DNA of 64,000 nt, from assembly GCA_017442365.1 (NCBI GenBank), contig JAFRZW010000007.1, positions 1 through 64,000 on the forward strand, written 5' to 3'. Both the position numbers and the translations under genes were made by a program. Positions within the stretch are counted from its first letter, which is position 1, and each line of letters starts with the position of its first letter. The notes below the pieces were generated by a model. It was not told the DNA's origin and made no database searches. It was given only the letters and a program-made list of their open reading frames with translations. Origin of the DNA: Rikenellaceae bacterium. Lineage in GTDB: Bacteria; Bacteroidota; Bacteroidia; Bacteroidales; Rikenellaceae. Positions 1 to 11,414 of the stretch are shown here, piece by piece.

Positions 1-52
1 AACAGATACACCACTGTTATATAAATCTTTATCTAACTTAATTTTTTACTCT

Positions 53-3000
53 ATGAAAAGAAAATTGACTATTGGTTTGTTGTTCACGCTGGCATTGGCA
101 GTGTGCACAACGAATTTGATGGCAGCTGAGGCTTGGAGCGAAAGCACCGAGATTCAGAAGTCAGTCAAGGTTTCGGGTACCGTTAAGGATTCGGCAGGTG
201 AACCGATCTTCGGTGCTACGGTAATTCAAGTGGGCAGCCAGACCAACGGTATGACCACCGACGCTAACGGTAACTTCACCCTGACGGTTCCCGAAGGTGC
301 TGAGGTTTCGGTTTCGTACATCGGTTACGTTGCTCAGACTGTTAAGGCTTACGACGGTATGATCGTAACTTTGGCAGACGATTCGCAGACCATCGACGAC
401 GTTGTTGTCGTAGGTTTCGGTACTCAGAAGAAGGTTAACGTAACCGGTGCCGTATCTTCGGTTGACGTTGATAAGACCTTCGGTAGCAAGCCTATCGCTG
501 ATGTATCGAAGGGTTTGCAGGGTACTGTTCCGGGTCTGAACATCGCGTTCAGTTCGGGCGACCTTGGCGAGTCGGCTTCGATCAAGATCCGTGGTACAGG
601 TTCGCTGAACGGTGCTAACAAGCCCCTGATCCTGTTGGACGGTGTTGAGATCGACGACATCTCGTTCGTTAACCCCGACAACATTGCTAACATCTCGGTA
701 CTGAAAGATGCTGCTTCGGCTTCGATCTACGGTACTCGTGCTGCATTTGGTGTCGTATTGATCACCAGCAAGGATGGTAGCGAGTTGAAGGACAACGTTC
801 GTATTTCGTATTCGACCAACTTGGCTTGGAACCAGGCAATCAACCTGCCTCGTTACAACACTGGTTACAGCGTACTCGATGAAATGGACGCTGCGATGTT
901 GGGTCAGAAGAACGTGAATGGTGCTGACATCGAGGCATTCGGTATGTACTACAAGGACTTGAAACCCAAAATCAAGGACTGGTTGGATAACTATCTGGAC
1001 GACTATCAGTCGGGTGCTCTTGGTGAGGAGTATGTTTACGGTCGCGACTATGAGTACGATGCTTCGGGTATCGCACAGTTCTACCGTGTAAGTGATCCTA
1101 ACAAGGAGATGTATAAGGACGCTGCTTTCCAGCACACTCACAACTTCTCGATCGCAGGTAACTCGGGTAAGACCAACTACAACATCTCGCTCAGCTACAA
1201 CAAGCAGGACGGTATGTTCAAGAAGGCTCAGGAGCACTACTTGCAGCGTGTAACTGCTAACATCTCGACCAACACTCAGCTCTACAAGTGGTTGAACGTT
1301 GGTACCAAGGTTATGTACACCGAGAAGATGTTGAAGTTCCCGCGTGGTTATGCTCACTCGGCAAGCTCGGGTGGTATGATCTACTACAATATGCGATTCC
1401 CGACATTCTTCCCCTATGGTATCTCGGACGGTGGCCACGCAGCTGACGTAAGTGCTGCAAACGCTGCTAAGGCTGAGAGCGGTAAGGGTTGGTACTTCCG
1501 CCACGGTAACGGTTTCATCGCTTACGCTCCTACCTGGAAGTCGACTGACGACTATATGCGTATCGGTGCTAACGTGAAGATCGACCTGGCTAAGGGTCTG
1601 AGCTTCTATGGCGACTACACTCGCGGTCAGCTCAACTATTTGCAGAAGGGTGTTGAGCAGCCTGAGTATGCAGCAAACTGGTGGAGCGCTTTCTCGCCTA
1701 AGGCTGCAGTCCGCTCGAACGACCGTTTGGAGAACACTTGGTTGAAGAAGAGAACCAACACCGTAAATGCTTACTTCGACTATGTATTCACCGTATGCAA
1801 TGATCACAACTTTGCAGTTAAGGTTGGTTTCAACGCTGAGGATTTGACTTACAACAGCAACTACCTGCGTTCGGATTATCTCTACTCGTCGAACATTCCG
1901 ACTATGAATATGACCGAGAACGCTAACGGTAAGGCATACGTTGATGAGACTTTGAAGAAGATGTCGTCGGCAGGTTTCTTCGCTCGTATCAACTACAACT
2001 GGAAAGAGAAGTGGTTGCTCGAGTTGAACGGCCGTTACGATGGTTCGTCGCAGTTCAAGGTTGGTGATAAGTGGGCATTCTTCCCGTCGGCTTCGATCGG
2101 TTACCGTATGTCGGAGGAGCCGTTTATGAAGGATCAGGACGTTATCAGCAACTTGAAGTTCCGTGCATCGTATGGTTCGATTGGTAACCAGTCGATCGGT
2201 TCGAACTGGTATCAGTTCGTTCAGACCATCGGCGACGCTACCGCAGATTGGATTCTGAGCGACGGTAACCTCGCAGCTGCAATGGGTATGCCCTCGATCG
2301 TAGGTGCCAAGATGCAGTGGGAGCGTATCAACACCATCGACGCTGGTTTCGACATTGGCTTCTTCAATGGTGATTTGAACGTAGTATTCGACTGGTTCCA
2401 GCGTGAGAACGTTGGTATGTTGATCGCACGTAACCAGGTTCCCGCAGTGGGTGGTTTCCCCTCGCTGCCGAAGGAGAACACCGGTAACCTCCGCACCCGC
2501 GGTTGGGAGTTGCAGATCGACTACGCACACTCGTTCAACAAGGACTTCCGTATCTACGCTACCGCTACTTTGGCAGACAGCAAGGCTAAGATCACCAAGT
2601 TCACCTCGACTACCGGTTCGCTGACCAGCAACTACGTAGGCAAGGAGCTGGGCGAGATCTGGGGCTTCGAGACCGTAGGTTACTTCTCGGCAGATCACGT
2701 TGCAAATGGCGTTGAGACCGCTCAGGGTAACAAGTCGATCTACGACTACCAGGGTAAGTTGCAGAAGGGTTCGTTCAAGTATGGCGAGGGCGATATTATG
2801 TACCGCGACCTCGACGGTGATGGCGTAGTAAGCTCGAAGGCTGGTACGATCGACGATCACGGCGACTTGAAGCGTATCGGTAACTCGACTCCTCGCTACG
2901 AGTACTCGTTGCGCGCAGGCTTGGAGTGGAAGGGTCTCGATTTCGAGTTCTTGTTGCAGGGCGTTGGTAAGCGCGATATGTGGACTCGTTCGTCGTTGTT

Positions 3001-3439
3001 CTTGCCTTTCGCTGATGGTACTCAGATGTCGTTGTTCAACTATCAGATGGATTACTATACTCCCGACAACACCGATGCTAAGTATCCTCGTCCCTACTGG
3101 GGTCAGTACTCGGGTACTATCAACGGTCTGTCGAACTACACCGGCTGTAACAACTACTACCCGCAGACTAAGTACTTGGTTGACCTGTCTTACCTGCGCG
3201 TGAAGAACATTACAGTAGGTTATACCCTTCCTCAGAACTGGACTAAGAAGGCTTATATCCAGAAGGCTCGTATCTATTTCAGCGTTCAGAACCCCTTGAC
3301 GTTTGATAATATGGACGGCATTATGGACCCCGAGACTGTCGGCGGTTGGAATACTACTGGCGAGATCGATACTGCATACGCAGGTCGTACCCAGCCTAAC
3401 TTCCGTACTTGGTCGTGTGGTTTGCAGTTGACGTTCTAA
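53..3439 (+). CDS. SusC/RagA-family TonB-dependent outer-membrane receptor
   Basis: Transporter half of a SusCD nutrient-import pair in the outer membrane. The 1128 residues begin with a signal peptide (to about residue 24), then a carboxypeptidase-regulatory-like beta-sandwich at about 39-110 (starts VSGTVKDSAGEP), a TonB-box-like segment DDVVVVGFG at 115-123, a plug domain to about 240, and a long beta-barrel ending in a terminal Phe, the usual Bam signal. The SusD partner starts 22 bases after the stop, so the two are co-transcribed. The imported substrate cannot be read from sequence: no glycosidase, sulfatase, peptidase or sensor gene sits beside the pair. The promoter must lie before or within the first 52 bases. 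Confidence 0.95.
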   Translation: MKRKLTIGLLFTLALAVCTTNLMAAEAWSESTEIQKSVKVSGTVKDSAGEPIFGATVIQVGSQTNGMTTDANGNFTLTVPEGAEVSVSYIGYVAQTVKAYDGMIVTLADDSQTIDDVVVVGFGTQKKVNVTGAVSSVDVDKTFGSKPIADVSKGLQGTVPGLNIAFSSGDLGESASIKIRGTGSLNGANKPLILLDGVEIDDISFVNPDNIANISVLKDAASASIYGTRAAFGVVLITSKDGSELKDNVRISYSTNLAWNQAINLPRYNTGYSVLDEMDAAMLGQKNVNGADIEAFGMYYKDLKPKIKDWLDNYLDDYQSGALGEEYVYGRDYEYDASGIAQFYRVSDPNKEMYKDAAFQHTHNFSIAGNSGKTNYNISLSYNKQDGMFKKAQEHYLQRVTANISTNTQLYKWLNVGTKVMYTEKMLKFPRGYAHSASSGGMIYYNMRFPTFFPYGISDGGHAADVSAANAAKAESGKGWYFRHGNGFIAYAPTWKSTDDYMRIGANVKIDLAKGLSFYGDYTRGQLNYLQKGVEQPEYAANWWSAFSPKAAVRSNDRLENTWLKKRTNTVNAYFDYVFTVCNDHNFAVKVGFNAEDLTYNSNYLRSDYLYSSNIPTMNMTENANGKAYVDETLKKMSSAGFFARINYNWKEKWLLELNGRYDGSSQFKVGDKWAFFPSASIGYRMSEEPFMKDQDVISNLKFRASYGSIGNQSIGSNWYQFVQTIGDATADWILSDGNLAAAMGMPSIVGAKMQWERINTIDAGFDIGFFNGDLNVVFDWFQRENVGMLIARNQVPAVGGFPSLPKENTGNLRTRGWELQIDYAHSFNKDFRIYATATLADSKAKITKFTSTTGSLTSNYVGKELGEIWGFETVGYFSADHVANGVETAQGNKSIYDYQGKLQKGSFKYGEGDIMYRDLDGDGVVSSKAGTIDDHGDLKRIGNSTPRYEYSLRAGLEWKGLDFEFLLQGVGKRDMWTRSSLFLPFADGTQMSLFNYQMDYYTPDNTDAKYPRPYWGQYSGTINGLSNYTGCNNYYPQTKYLVDLSYLRVKNITVGYTLPQNWTKKAYIQKARIYFSVQNPLTFDNMDGIMDPETVGGWNTTGEIDTAYAGRTQPNFRTWSCGLQLTF

Positions 3440-3461
3440 TTATAAAATTGGAGGAAACAAT

Positions 3462-5255
3462 ATGAAAAATAAATTTTTAGCAATTATTCTTGCCGTTGCA
3501 TCGTTGAGCCTCGTAGCTTGCGAAGACTATCTGAACGAGATGCCTCAGGATCAGTTCACCGATGACAACTATTGGACTTCGGCAACATCGTTGGAGACCT
3601 ATGGCAACCTTTTCTATGATAACTTCTCGGCTTACGGTTCGGGCTGGTCGAAGGGTCAGTATCACAACTTCTCGATGAGTGATGACTACAACTCGGAGAG
3701 CTTCTCGATCCCTACCGTAAACATTCCTACCTCGTCGTCGGCTTGGTCGTCGCCCTATGTTGAGATCCGCCGCGCGAACATTATGATTAACCGTATCGCA
3801 AAGATCGAGAACCTGGCAGCTGACGATGCTGCTCACTGGGAGGGCTTCGCACGTTTCTTCCGTGCAATGATGCACTTCAACCTGGTTCAGACCTACGGTG
3901 ATGTACCTTGGGTAGATACTGAGATCGATATCGACAACGGTGAAGCTATGTCGCAGCCCCGTAACGATCGCGCAGAGGTTATGAAGAACGTATGTGCTGA
4001 CTTGCAGTTCGCAGGTGAGAATATGCGTCATACCAGCAACAACACCATCAACGATATGTGTGCTTGGGCACTGCTGTCGCGCGCAGCTCTCTATGAGGCA
4101 GCTTGGCAGAAGTATCAGGAGGGTAACGGCGATGCAGCTAAGGAGTTCTACACTATCGCTAAGAACGCAGCTGACAAGGTGATCTCTTCGGGTCATTACT
4201 CGATTTCGGAGTTCAATCTGAACGCTGCTGGTACCGAGGAGTATCCTATCGGTAACTACAAGGCTAACTACGTATCGAAGAGCCTTGCAGGTAACCCCGA
4301 GATGATTCTCTATAAGGTATATGAGTATGGTACCATTAAGTTGGCTCACGCAATGCAGGGCTGGTCGTGCTCGTCGTCGAAGACTTGGGGTATGACCAAG
4401 AGCGCAATGGAGTCGTTTGTTATGAGCGACGGTCTGCCGTTCTATCAGTCGGAGTTGGGTTACGACGATACCACCGTTGAGGGTATCTTCGCTAACCGCG
4501 ACGCTCGTCTGGCTCAGATCGTTAGCCCCACCGTTATCGCACCTTCGGGTCTGAACTACGAGGAGGGTATCAACTCGACCACCGGTTATTGGACCAACAA
4601 GTTCGTTGATTGGAACGACTATGGCAAGGGTACTTGGAACGCTCCTTACAACGATACTGATGCTCCGATCTATACCTACGCTGAGGTTCTGTTGAACTAT
4701 GCTGAGGCTTGCGCTGAGTTGGGTACTATCACCAACGCTGACCTCGACAAGTCGATCAACATCTTGCGCCAGAAGCACGGTAATATTCCCGCTCTGACTG
4801 TTAATGGTAACGAAGTTGCAGTTAATGGTGTAACGATCGAGAAGGACCCCGCAAACATCTTTGGTGTTAGCAACCTGTTGTGGGAGCTGCGTCGTGAGCG
4901 TCGTAACGAGTTGATGTGCGATGGTTTCCGTAAGGCTGATATCTATCGTTGGAAGATGGGTAAGTTGTTGGACAACAGCATCAACCCCGACGGTTGCATC
5001 GGTGCTTCGAAGGACGTTATCGTTGCATTCTATGAGGCTAACAAGACCGATAACCTCTACAAGGAGGTAAATTTGGAGACTGTTTTGGCTGACCTCTATT
5101 GGTACACTGCTGCTGATGGTAAGGTTTACACTCGTTCGTTGTCGCCTGAGTACTCGCGTACTTTCGACGAAACCAAGAACTATTTGGAGCCTATTCCGTC
5201 GGGTCAGATCCAGCTTAATCCTAATTTGGCACCTAACAACCCGGGTTGGGAGTAG
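3462..5255 (+). CDS. SusD/RagB-family surface lipoprotein
   Basis: Substrate-binding lid of the upstream SusC-type receptor, anchored to the outer-membrane surface. The 597 residues start with a lipoprotein signal peptide whose lipobox ends at Cys20 (SLSLVAC). The rest has the usual SusD layout of a helical TPR-like scaffold plus a variable binding face, including the family's RRERRNEL stretch in the C-terminal half followed by FRKADIYRWK. Length is typical. It is the last gene of the pair; an intrinsic terminator follows within 60 bases, so the unit is only susC-susD and its ligand is unknown. Confidence 0.94.
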   Translation: MKNKFLAIILAVASLSLVACEDYLNEMPQDQFTDDNYWTSATSLETYGNLFYDNFSAYGSGWSKGQYHNFSMSDDYNSESFSIPTVNIPTSSSAWSSPYVEIRRANIMINRIAKIENLAADDAAHWEGFARFFRAMMHFNLVQTYGDVPWVDTEIDIDNGEAMSQPRNDRAEVMKNVCADLQFAGENMRHTSNNTINDMCAWALLSRAALYEAAWQKYQEGNGDAAKEFYTIAKNAADKVISSGHYSISEFNLNAAGTEEYPIGNYKANYVSKSLAGNPEMILYKVYEYGTIKLAHAMQGWSCSSSKTWGMTKSAMESFVMSDGLPFYQSELGYDDTTVEGIFANRDARLAQIVSPTVIAPSGLNYEEGINSTTGYWTNKFVDWNDYGKGTWNAPYNDTDAPIYTYAEVLLNYAEACAELGTITNADLDKSINILRQKHGNIPALTVNGNEVAVNGVTIEKDPANIFGVSNLLWELRRERRNELMCDGFRKADIYRWKMGKLLDNSINPDGCIGASKDVIVAFYEANKTDNLYKEVNLETVLADLYWYTAADGKVYTRSLSPEYSRTFDETKNYLEPIPSGQIQLNPNLAPNNPGWE

Positions 5256-5311
5256 TAGTTGGCTACATAGGTATTGATTGCGTGGGTGGTCAATACTGAT
5301 AAATATTCTGC

Positions 5312-5346
5312 GATCCTCGCCTCGTAAGGGGCGGGGATCTTTTTTT
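5312..5346 (+). terminator. Intrinsic terminator after susD
   Basis: A 10-bp stem (5312-5321 with 5330-5339, one G-U pair) and an 8-base loop are followed directly by seven T residues. It separates the SusCD unit from the ATP synthase operon. Confidence 0.9.
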
Positions 5347-5412
5347 GTAGTGTCGGGGGCGGCGGAGTGAGAAACACGAATGATCAAAACGTTATAATCG
5401 ACAGGCAGGTAT

Positions 5413-5442
5413 TTTGAATTTAAGAAAAAATTGCTATTTTTG
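5413..5442 (+). promoter_or_regulatory. Bacteroidetes-type promoter of the ATP synthase operon
   Basis: TTTG at 5413-5416 and TATTTTTG at 5435-5442 match the -33 and -7 elements (TTTG, TAnnTTTG) with an 18-base spacer. Transcription would start near 5449, about 105 bases before atpD. The leader between holds no ORF that I can support. Confidence 0.7.
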
Positions 5443-5552
5443 TTGCGGATCGAGTGCGTGTAGTCTGAGCAGAAATTGGCAGAAACGTGTGATGGAGTAG
5501 GCTCAGAGCGCGATTTCGACCGAATAGTTGTGCAAAAAATAATATCAAATAA

Positions 5553-7067
<1,515 letters not shown>

Positions 7068-7076
7068 AGTATTGAT

Positions 7077-7334
7077 ATGCAGTTGGTTATTGTAACACCC
7101 GAAGGCGTGGCTTGTCAGGCTGAGGTCGAGAGCGTCAAGCTCTCGGGCACGGCGGGGCCGTTCACCGTATTGAAGGGGCACGCGCCGCTGCTCTCGACGC
7201 TCGAACGTGGCGATGTGATCTACGTTGAGCAGGGCGCGGAACGTCGTGTGGCGATCCGTAGTGGGGTGGTCAATGTGTTCGATAACCGAATAGAGGTGTG
7301 TGCCGAGCTGGATACACCCGAAAAGAGAAAGTGA
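7077..7334 (+). CDS. atpC: F1 ATP synthase subunit epsilon, short form
   Basis: Central-stalk subunit linking gamma to the c-ring. Only 85 residues, covering the N-terminal beta-sandwich (LVIVTPEGVACQAEVESVKL, then the GPFTVLKGHAPLLSTL signature). The C-terminal helical hairpin that inhibits ATP hydrolysis in longer epsilon subunits of about 135 residues is absent, as is usual in this phylum. Its TGA stop overlaps the atpB ATG (7332-7336, TGATG), so translation of the two is probably coupled. Confidence 0.95.
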   Translation: MQLVIVTPEGVACQAEVESVKLSGTAGPFTVLKGHAPLLSTLERGDVIYVEQGAERRVAIRSGVVNVFDNRIEVCAELDTPEKRK

Positions 7335-8497
7335 TGAGATTGTGGATCAACATATTGCTCTTGTGTGCGCTGTCGATAGCTTGTCCCGCGTGGGGGCAGG
7401 AGTCGATTGATTATGCGCAGTCCGAGGCTGTTGCGGCTGTTGCGGCGGAGGTGCCGGAGCACGCTGAGCCGATGGCGGAGGAGCAAGGGATTGATGTCAA
7501 GACGGTTGTCCTCGACCATATTGCCGATAGCTACGAGTGGCATATCTGCACCGTGGGCGAGCACCACGTAACGATTCCGTTGCTTGTGATTGTACGTTCG
7601 CAGTCGGGCGAGTGGCACTGTTTCTCGTCGTCGCACCTGCACGCAGGGCACGAGTACGAAGGTTTCCGCATTGCCGACGAAGGAGAGTATGCGGGCAAGA
7701 TTGTCGAGCAAACGGCTGAGGGCGAGGTAGTTCGTCCGATTGATCTGTCGATAACCAAGACCGTTGCGGGTCTGTTTGTGAATTGTGCGGTGCTGTTGCT
7801 CATTGTGTTGGGCGTGGCGCGTCGCTATCGCAACGACCAACCCGACGCGAAGGCAAAGGGTGGTCTGGCAGGCGTGCTCGAAATGGTGATCGATTCGGTG
7901 ATGGAGGGTATTATTATCCCCTGCGTCGGGCCAAACTATCGTAAGTTTGCACCCTATCTGCTGACGGCATTCTTCTTTATCTTCGTCAATAACCTGATGG
8001 GACTGATTCCGATCTTCCCCGCGGGAGCTAATGTTACGGGTAATATTTCGGTTACGTTGGTGTTGGCGATGGCGACGTTCTTTGCTGTCAATGTGTTTGG
8101 TACGCGCGACTATTGGAAGGAGATCTTCTGGCCCGAAGTGCCCACGTGGCTCAAAGTGCCGATCCCGATTATGCCCGCAATCGAGTTCATCGGTCTGTTC
8201 ACCAAGCCCTTCTCGCTGATGATCCGACTGTTCGCCAATATTCTGGCGGGGCACGCTATCATCTTGATTCTGACCTGCATCGTGTTTGCAACGGCCAAAT
8301 TGGGTGCGGCTGTGAATGGCGCGATGAGTGCGGTGTCGGTGGTGCTGTCGATCTTTATGAACTGCTTGGAGTTGCTTGTTGCCTTCTTGCAGGCATTTGT
8401 CTTCACGATGTTGTCGGCGGTATTTATCGGTGCGGCGCAACACTCGGAGGAGCACGAACACGAAACAAAACAAATTGAAAACAATATAAACAACTAA
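7334..8497 (+). CDS. atpB: Fo ATP synthase subunit a with secreted N-terminal extension
   Basis: Membrane subunit forming the ion half-channels beside the c-ring. I start it at the ATG at 7334, overlapping the atpC stop, rather than at 7298: the downstream start gives a clean signal peptide (MRLWINILLLCALSIACPAWG). The 387 residues then carry about 120 polar residues before the first canonical membrane helix (near 145), so this part should lie outside the inner membrane. The essential Arg is at residue 298 in FSLMIRLFANILAGH. Such N-terminal extensions are known in Bacteroidetes subunit a; their role is not established to my knowledge. Confidence 0.95.
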   Translation: MRLWINILLLCALSIACPAWGQESIDYAQSEAVAAVAAEVPEHAEPMAEEQGIDVKTVVLDHIADSYEWHICTVGEHHVTIPLLVIVRSQSGEWHCFSSSHLHAGHEYEGFRIADEGEYAGKIVEQTAEGEVVRPIDLSITKTVAGLFVNCAVLLLIVLGVARRYRNDQPDAKAKGGLAGVLEMVIDSVMEGIIIPCVGPNYRKFAPYLLTAFFFIFVNNLMGLIPIFPAGANVTGNISVTLVLAMATFFAVNVFGTRDYWKEIFWPEVPTWLKVPIPIMPAIEFIGLFTKPFSLMIRLFANILAGHAIILILTCIVFATAKLGAAVNGAMSAVSVVLSIFMNCLELLVAFLQAFVFTMLSAVFIGAAQHSEEHEHETKQIENNINN

Positions 8498-8510
8498 AAA
8501 ACACACATTT

Positions 8511-8726
8511 ATGGAAACATTGGGTATTCTTGGCGCAACCCTTAGCGCAGCAATCGCAGTTGTAGGTGCCGCATTCGGTATCTCGAAGATCGGTAAGGCT
8601 ACGATGGAGGCTTCGGCTCGCCAGCCCGAAGTAGCGGACAAGTTGCGTACGACGATGATCATCGCTGCGGCGCTGATCGAGGGTGTTGCACTGTTCGCAG
8701 TTGCAGTCTGCTTTATGGCATTGTAA
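8511..8726 (+). CDS. atpE: Fo ATP synthase subunit c
   Basis: Proteolipid of the rotor ring: 71 residues forming two membrane helices joined by the polar loop ARQPE (36-40). The ion-binding carboxylate is Glu57 in AALIEGVALFAV. Residues after the Glu are Gly-Val rather than the Ser/Thr pair of sodium-type rings, so proton coupling is the likelier reading. It lies 13 bases after atpB and 21 before atpF. Confidence 0.96.
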   Translation: METLGILGATLSAAIAVVGAAFGISKIGKATMEASARQPEVADKLRTTMIIAAALIEGVALFAVAVCFMAL

Positions 8727-8747
8727 TCGACTCAAACACTGTCTGAT

Positions 8748-9260
8748 ATGGGACTTTTGCAACCCGAACTCGGACTGCTCTTTTGGACCTCGTTGGCCTT
8801 TGGGGTGGTGCTGTTCCTGCTCTGCAAGTTTGGCTTTCCGGTGATCCTGCGTTCGGTCGAGGAGCGACGACGGTTTATCGATTCGTCGATCGACGCGGCT
8901 CACGAGGCCGAAGTGCGGTTGGAGCGCGTTACGCTCGATAGCGAAGCCATCGTCGAGAAGGCTGAGGCGGAGCGTCAGCAGATACTGCGTGCAGCGACCG
9001 AAGAGCGCGATCGCATTGTAGCTGAGGCACGTATGAAGGCGTCGGAAGAGGCTCAGCGTATCGTTGTGGAGGCACGCGAGCAGGCCGAAGAGGTGCGTGA
9101 GCAGATTCTGCGCGATGGTCGCCAGCAGGTGGCTGCATTGGCTGTGGCATTGAGCGAGAAGTTGCTGCGAGGCGAGTTGCGCGACAAGCAGTCGCAGACT
9201 CAGCTGGCCGATCGCCTGTTGGACGAGATCAATACGCAAACAACTAACATCGAGGCCTAA
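8748..9260 (+). CDS. atpF: Fo ATP synthase subunit b
   Basis: Peripheral stalk subunit. The 170 residues have one N-terminal membrane helix (about 9-30, LLFWTSLAFGVVLFLLCKFG), the VEERRRFIDSSIDAA segment typical of b, then a long charged, Ala/Glu/Arg-rich right-handed coiled coil that dimerises and binds delta. Only one b gene is present, so the stalk should be a homodimer. It is followed by atpH after 3 bases. Confidence 0.95.
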   Translation: MGLLQPELGLLFWTSLAFGVVLFLLCKFGFPVILRSVEERRRFIDSSIDAAHEAEVRLERVTLDSEAIVEKAEAERQQILRAATEERDRIVAEARMKASEEAQRIVVEAREQAEEVREQILRDGRQQVAALAVALSEKLLRGELRDKQSQTQLADRLLDEINTQTTNIEA

Positions 9261-9263
9261 CAG

Positions 9264-9821
9264 ATGTACACGGGAACGATAGCCAAACGATATGCTACGG
9301 CGTTGGCCGATTTTGCGGCTGCACGCGGCGAGGAGCGCACGGTATTCGACCAGGCGCGTAGTTTGGTCGTGTATATGACCGAGGTGGCGCAGTTGCGCGA
9401 AACGGTTGTGGCACCGACGATTGACGTCGAGCGCAAGGTGTCGCTGATGGCAAAATGCGTGGGTGGAGAGATGTGCGAATCGATGGAGCGATTTGTAAGA
9501 ATGGTCTTTGCGCATCGTCGTGAGCACTATCTCGAATTTATGCTCCACTCGTTGGTGCGTATTGTCAAGGAGCGCCACGCCATTGTAGATGTCGATTTGA
9601 CCACCGCTGCACCGCTCGATGAACAGACCCAAGCGCGCATAGCCGAGTTGGCTAAACAGCTGACGGGCAGCCGTGAGGCCGAATTGAATTGTCGCGTAGA
9701 TGAGAATCTGATCGGTGGATTCCGTCTGCGAATGGACGACAAACAGGTCGATGCGTCGATTCGAACGCAACTCGAAGAGGTGCGACGGGCGATGGTCGGC
9801 AACAATAAACGTATTCTATAA
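9264..9821 (+). CDS. atpH: F1 ATP synthase subunit delta
   Basis: Joins the peripheral stalk to the top of F1. The 185 residues start with the family's N-terminal signature (GTIAKRYATALADFAA), followed by the helical bundle that binds the alpha N-terminus, and end with the conserved DENLIGGFRLRMDDKQVDASI stretch. Spacing is tight on both sides (3 bases from atpF, 6 to atpA). Confidence 0.95.
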   Translation: MYTGTIAKRYATALADFAAARGEERTVFDQARSLVVYMTEVAQLRETVVAPTIDVERKVSLMAKCVGGEMCESMERFVRMVFAHRREHYLEFMLHSLVRIVKERHAIVDVDLTTAAPLDEQTQARIAELAKQLTGSREAELNCRVDENLIGGFRLRMDDKQVDASIRTQLEEVRRAMVGNNKRIL

Positions 9822-9827
9822 CACACT

Positions 9828-11408
9828 ATGGATAAAGAGAATATCAAGCCGGCAGAGGTTTCTGAGGTGCTGTTGGCCGAATTACAGGGTATCGATCTCG
9901 GGGCGCAGTTTGCCGAGGTGGGCACGGTGTTGCAGGTGAGCGACGGCGTGGTGCGCATCTATGGTCTGGGCAATGCCGAGGCGGGCGAGCTGTTGGAGTT
10001 CGAGAATGGCGACCGTGCCGTTGTGATGAACCTCGAAGAGGATAATGTGGGTGCTGTGTTGCTCGGCCCGACCGACCGAATCGAGGAGGGCGCAACGGTC
10101 AAGCGCACGGGACGTACAGCGTCGATCTTGGTGAGCGAACAGATGTTGGGTCGCGTGATCGATCCGTTGGGTGTGCCGCTCGATGGTCGCGGTCCGATTG
10201 GAGGCGAGCAGGTGGAGATGCCGATGGAGCGTAAGGCACCGGGTGTGATCTTCCGTCAGCCGGTGAATCAACCTCTGCAAACGGGTTTGAAGGCGATCGA
10301 TGCGATGATCCCGATTGGTCGCGGTCAGCGCGAGTTGATCATTGGCGACCGCCAGACGGGTAAGACGGCGATCGCTGTCGATACGATTATCAATCAACGT
10401 AAGAATTTTGAGGCGGGTGAGCCGATCTATTGTATCTATGTCGCTGTGGGTCAGAAGGCTTCGACGGTTGCGTCGTTGGTCGAGACGTTGCGCAAGAATG
10501 GTGCAATGGACTACTCGATTGTCGTGGCTGCAACGGCTGCCGATACCGCCGCAATGCAATATCTGGCTCCCTTTGCGGGTGCTGCCATAGGCGAATATTT
10601 CCGCGATACGGGTCGCCACGCGCTGGTGGTCTATGACGATCTGTCGAAGCAGGCAGTAGCCTACCGCGAGGTGTCGCTGGTGTTGCGTCGCCCGTCGGGT
10701 CGTGAGGCATATCCGGGTGATATTTTCTATCTGCACTCGCGTCTGTTGGAGCGTGCAGCGAAGATCATCAACCAGCAGGAGGTGGCCGAGCAGATGAACG
10801 ACCTGCCCGCATCGTTGCGTGGTAAGGTGCGCGGTGGCGGTTCGCTCACGGCGCTGCCGATTATCGAGACGCAGGCAGGCGACGTGTCGGCATATATCCC
10901 GACCAACGTAATCTCGATCACCGATGGTCAGATCTTCCTCGATACCAACCTCTTCAATCAGGGCAACCGCCCTGCGGTCGATGTGGGTATCTCGGTGTCG
11001 CGTGTGGGTGGTAACGCTCAGATCAAGACGATGAAGAGGGTGGCAGGTACGCTCAAAATCGACCAGGCGCAATATCGTGAATTGGAGGCATTCTCGAAGT
11101 TTTCGAGCGATATGGACGCTGTTACGGCAGCGACGCTCGACAAGGGTCGTAAGAATACCCGACTGCTCGTGCAGCCGCAGTATGCCCCGATGGCAGTCGA
11201 GCAGCAGATTGCTGTTCTGTATTGCGGTACGCGCGGTTTGATGCGCGACATAGCGATCGAGCAGGTGGCCGATTTCGAGCGTGAATTGTTGCGCGAGCTG
11301 GAATCGACAAATGTATATAAGAAGCTGCGCGAAGGCGTTATCGATGACGAGGTTACGGCTCGAATCGAGAAGGCTGCCGCGCGTGTTACGGCTCAATTAA
11401 AGGCATAG
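9828..11408 (+). CDS. atpA: F1 ATP synthase subunit alpha
   Basis: Non-catalytic nucleotide-binding subunit alternating with beta in the F1 hexamer. The 526 residues contain the N-terminal barrel, Walker A GDRQTGKT at 173-180, the [16 protein letters not shown] segment, and the [17 protein letters not shown] signature with the arginine-finger region. Length is normal. atpG follows after 6 bases. Confidence 0.98.
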   Translation: MDKENIKPAEVSEVLLAELQGIDLGAQFAEVGTVLQVSDGVVRIYGLGNAEAGELLEFENGDRAVVMNLEEDNVGAVLLGPTDRIEEGATVKRTGRTASILVSEQMLGRVIDPLGVPLDGRGPIGGEQVEMPMERKAPGVIFRQPVNQPLQTGLKAIDAMIPIGRGQRELIIGDRQTGKTAIAVDTIINQRKNFEAGEPIYCIYVAVGQKASTVASLVETLRKNGAMDYSIVVAATAADTAAMQYLAPFAGAAIGEYFRDTGRHALVVYDDLSKQAVAYREVSLVLRRPSGREAYPGDIFYLHSRLLERAAKIINQQEVAEQMNDLPASLRGKVRGGGSLTALPIIETQAGDVSAYIPTNVISITDGQIFLDTNLFNQGNRPAVDVGISVSRVGGNAQIKTMKRVAGTLKIDQAQYRELEAFSKFSSDMDAVTAATLDKGRKNTRLLVQPQYAPMAVEQQIAVLYCGTRGLMRDIAIEQVADFERELLRELESTNVYKKLREGVIDDEVTARIEKAAARVTAQLKA

Positions 11409-11414
11409 CAGAGT

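Noticed and set aside
161..2860. An 899-codon open frame antisense to susC
   Set aside because: It mirrors the codon bias of susC (few codons whose complement is a stop) and its translation has no domain, signal peptide or low-complexity-free core. It is a shadow of the real gene.
8511..8726. Sodium-type c-ring
   Set aside because: The residues after Glu57 are Gly-Val, without the Ser/Thr pair expected for sodium coordination; proton coupling is more likely.
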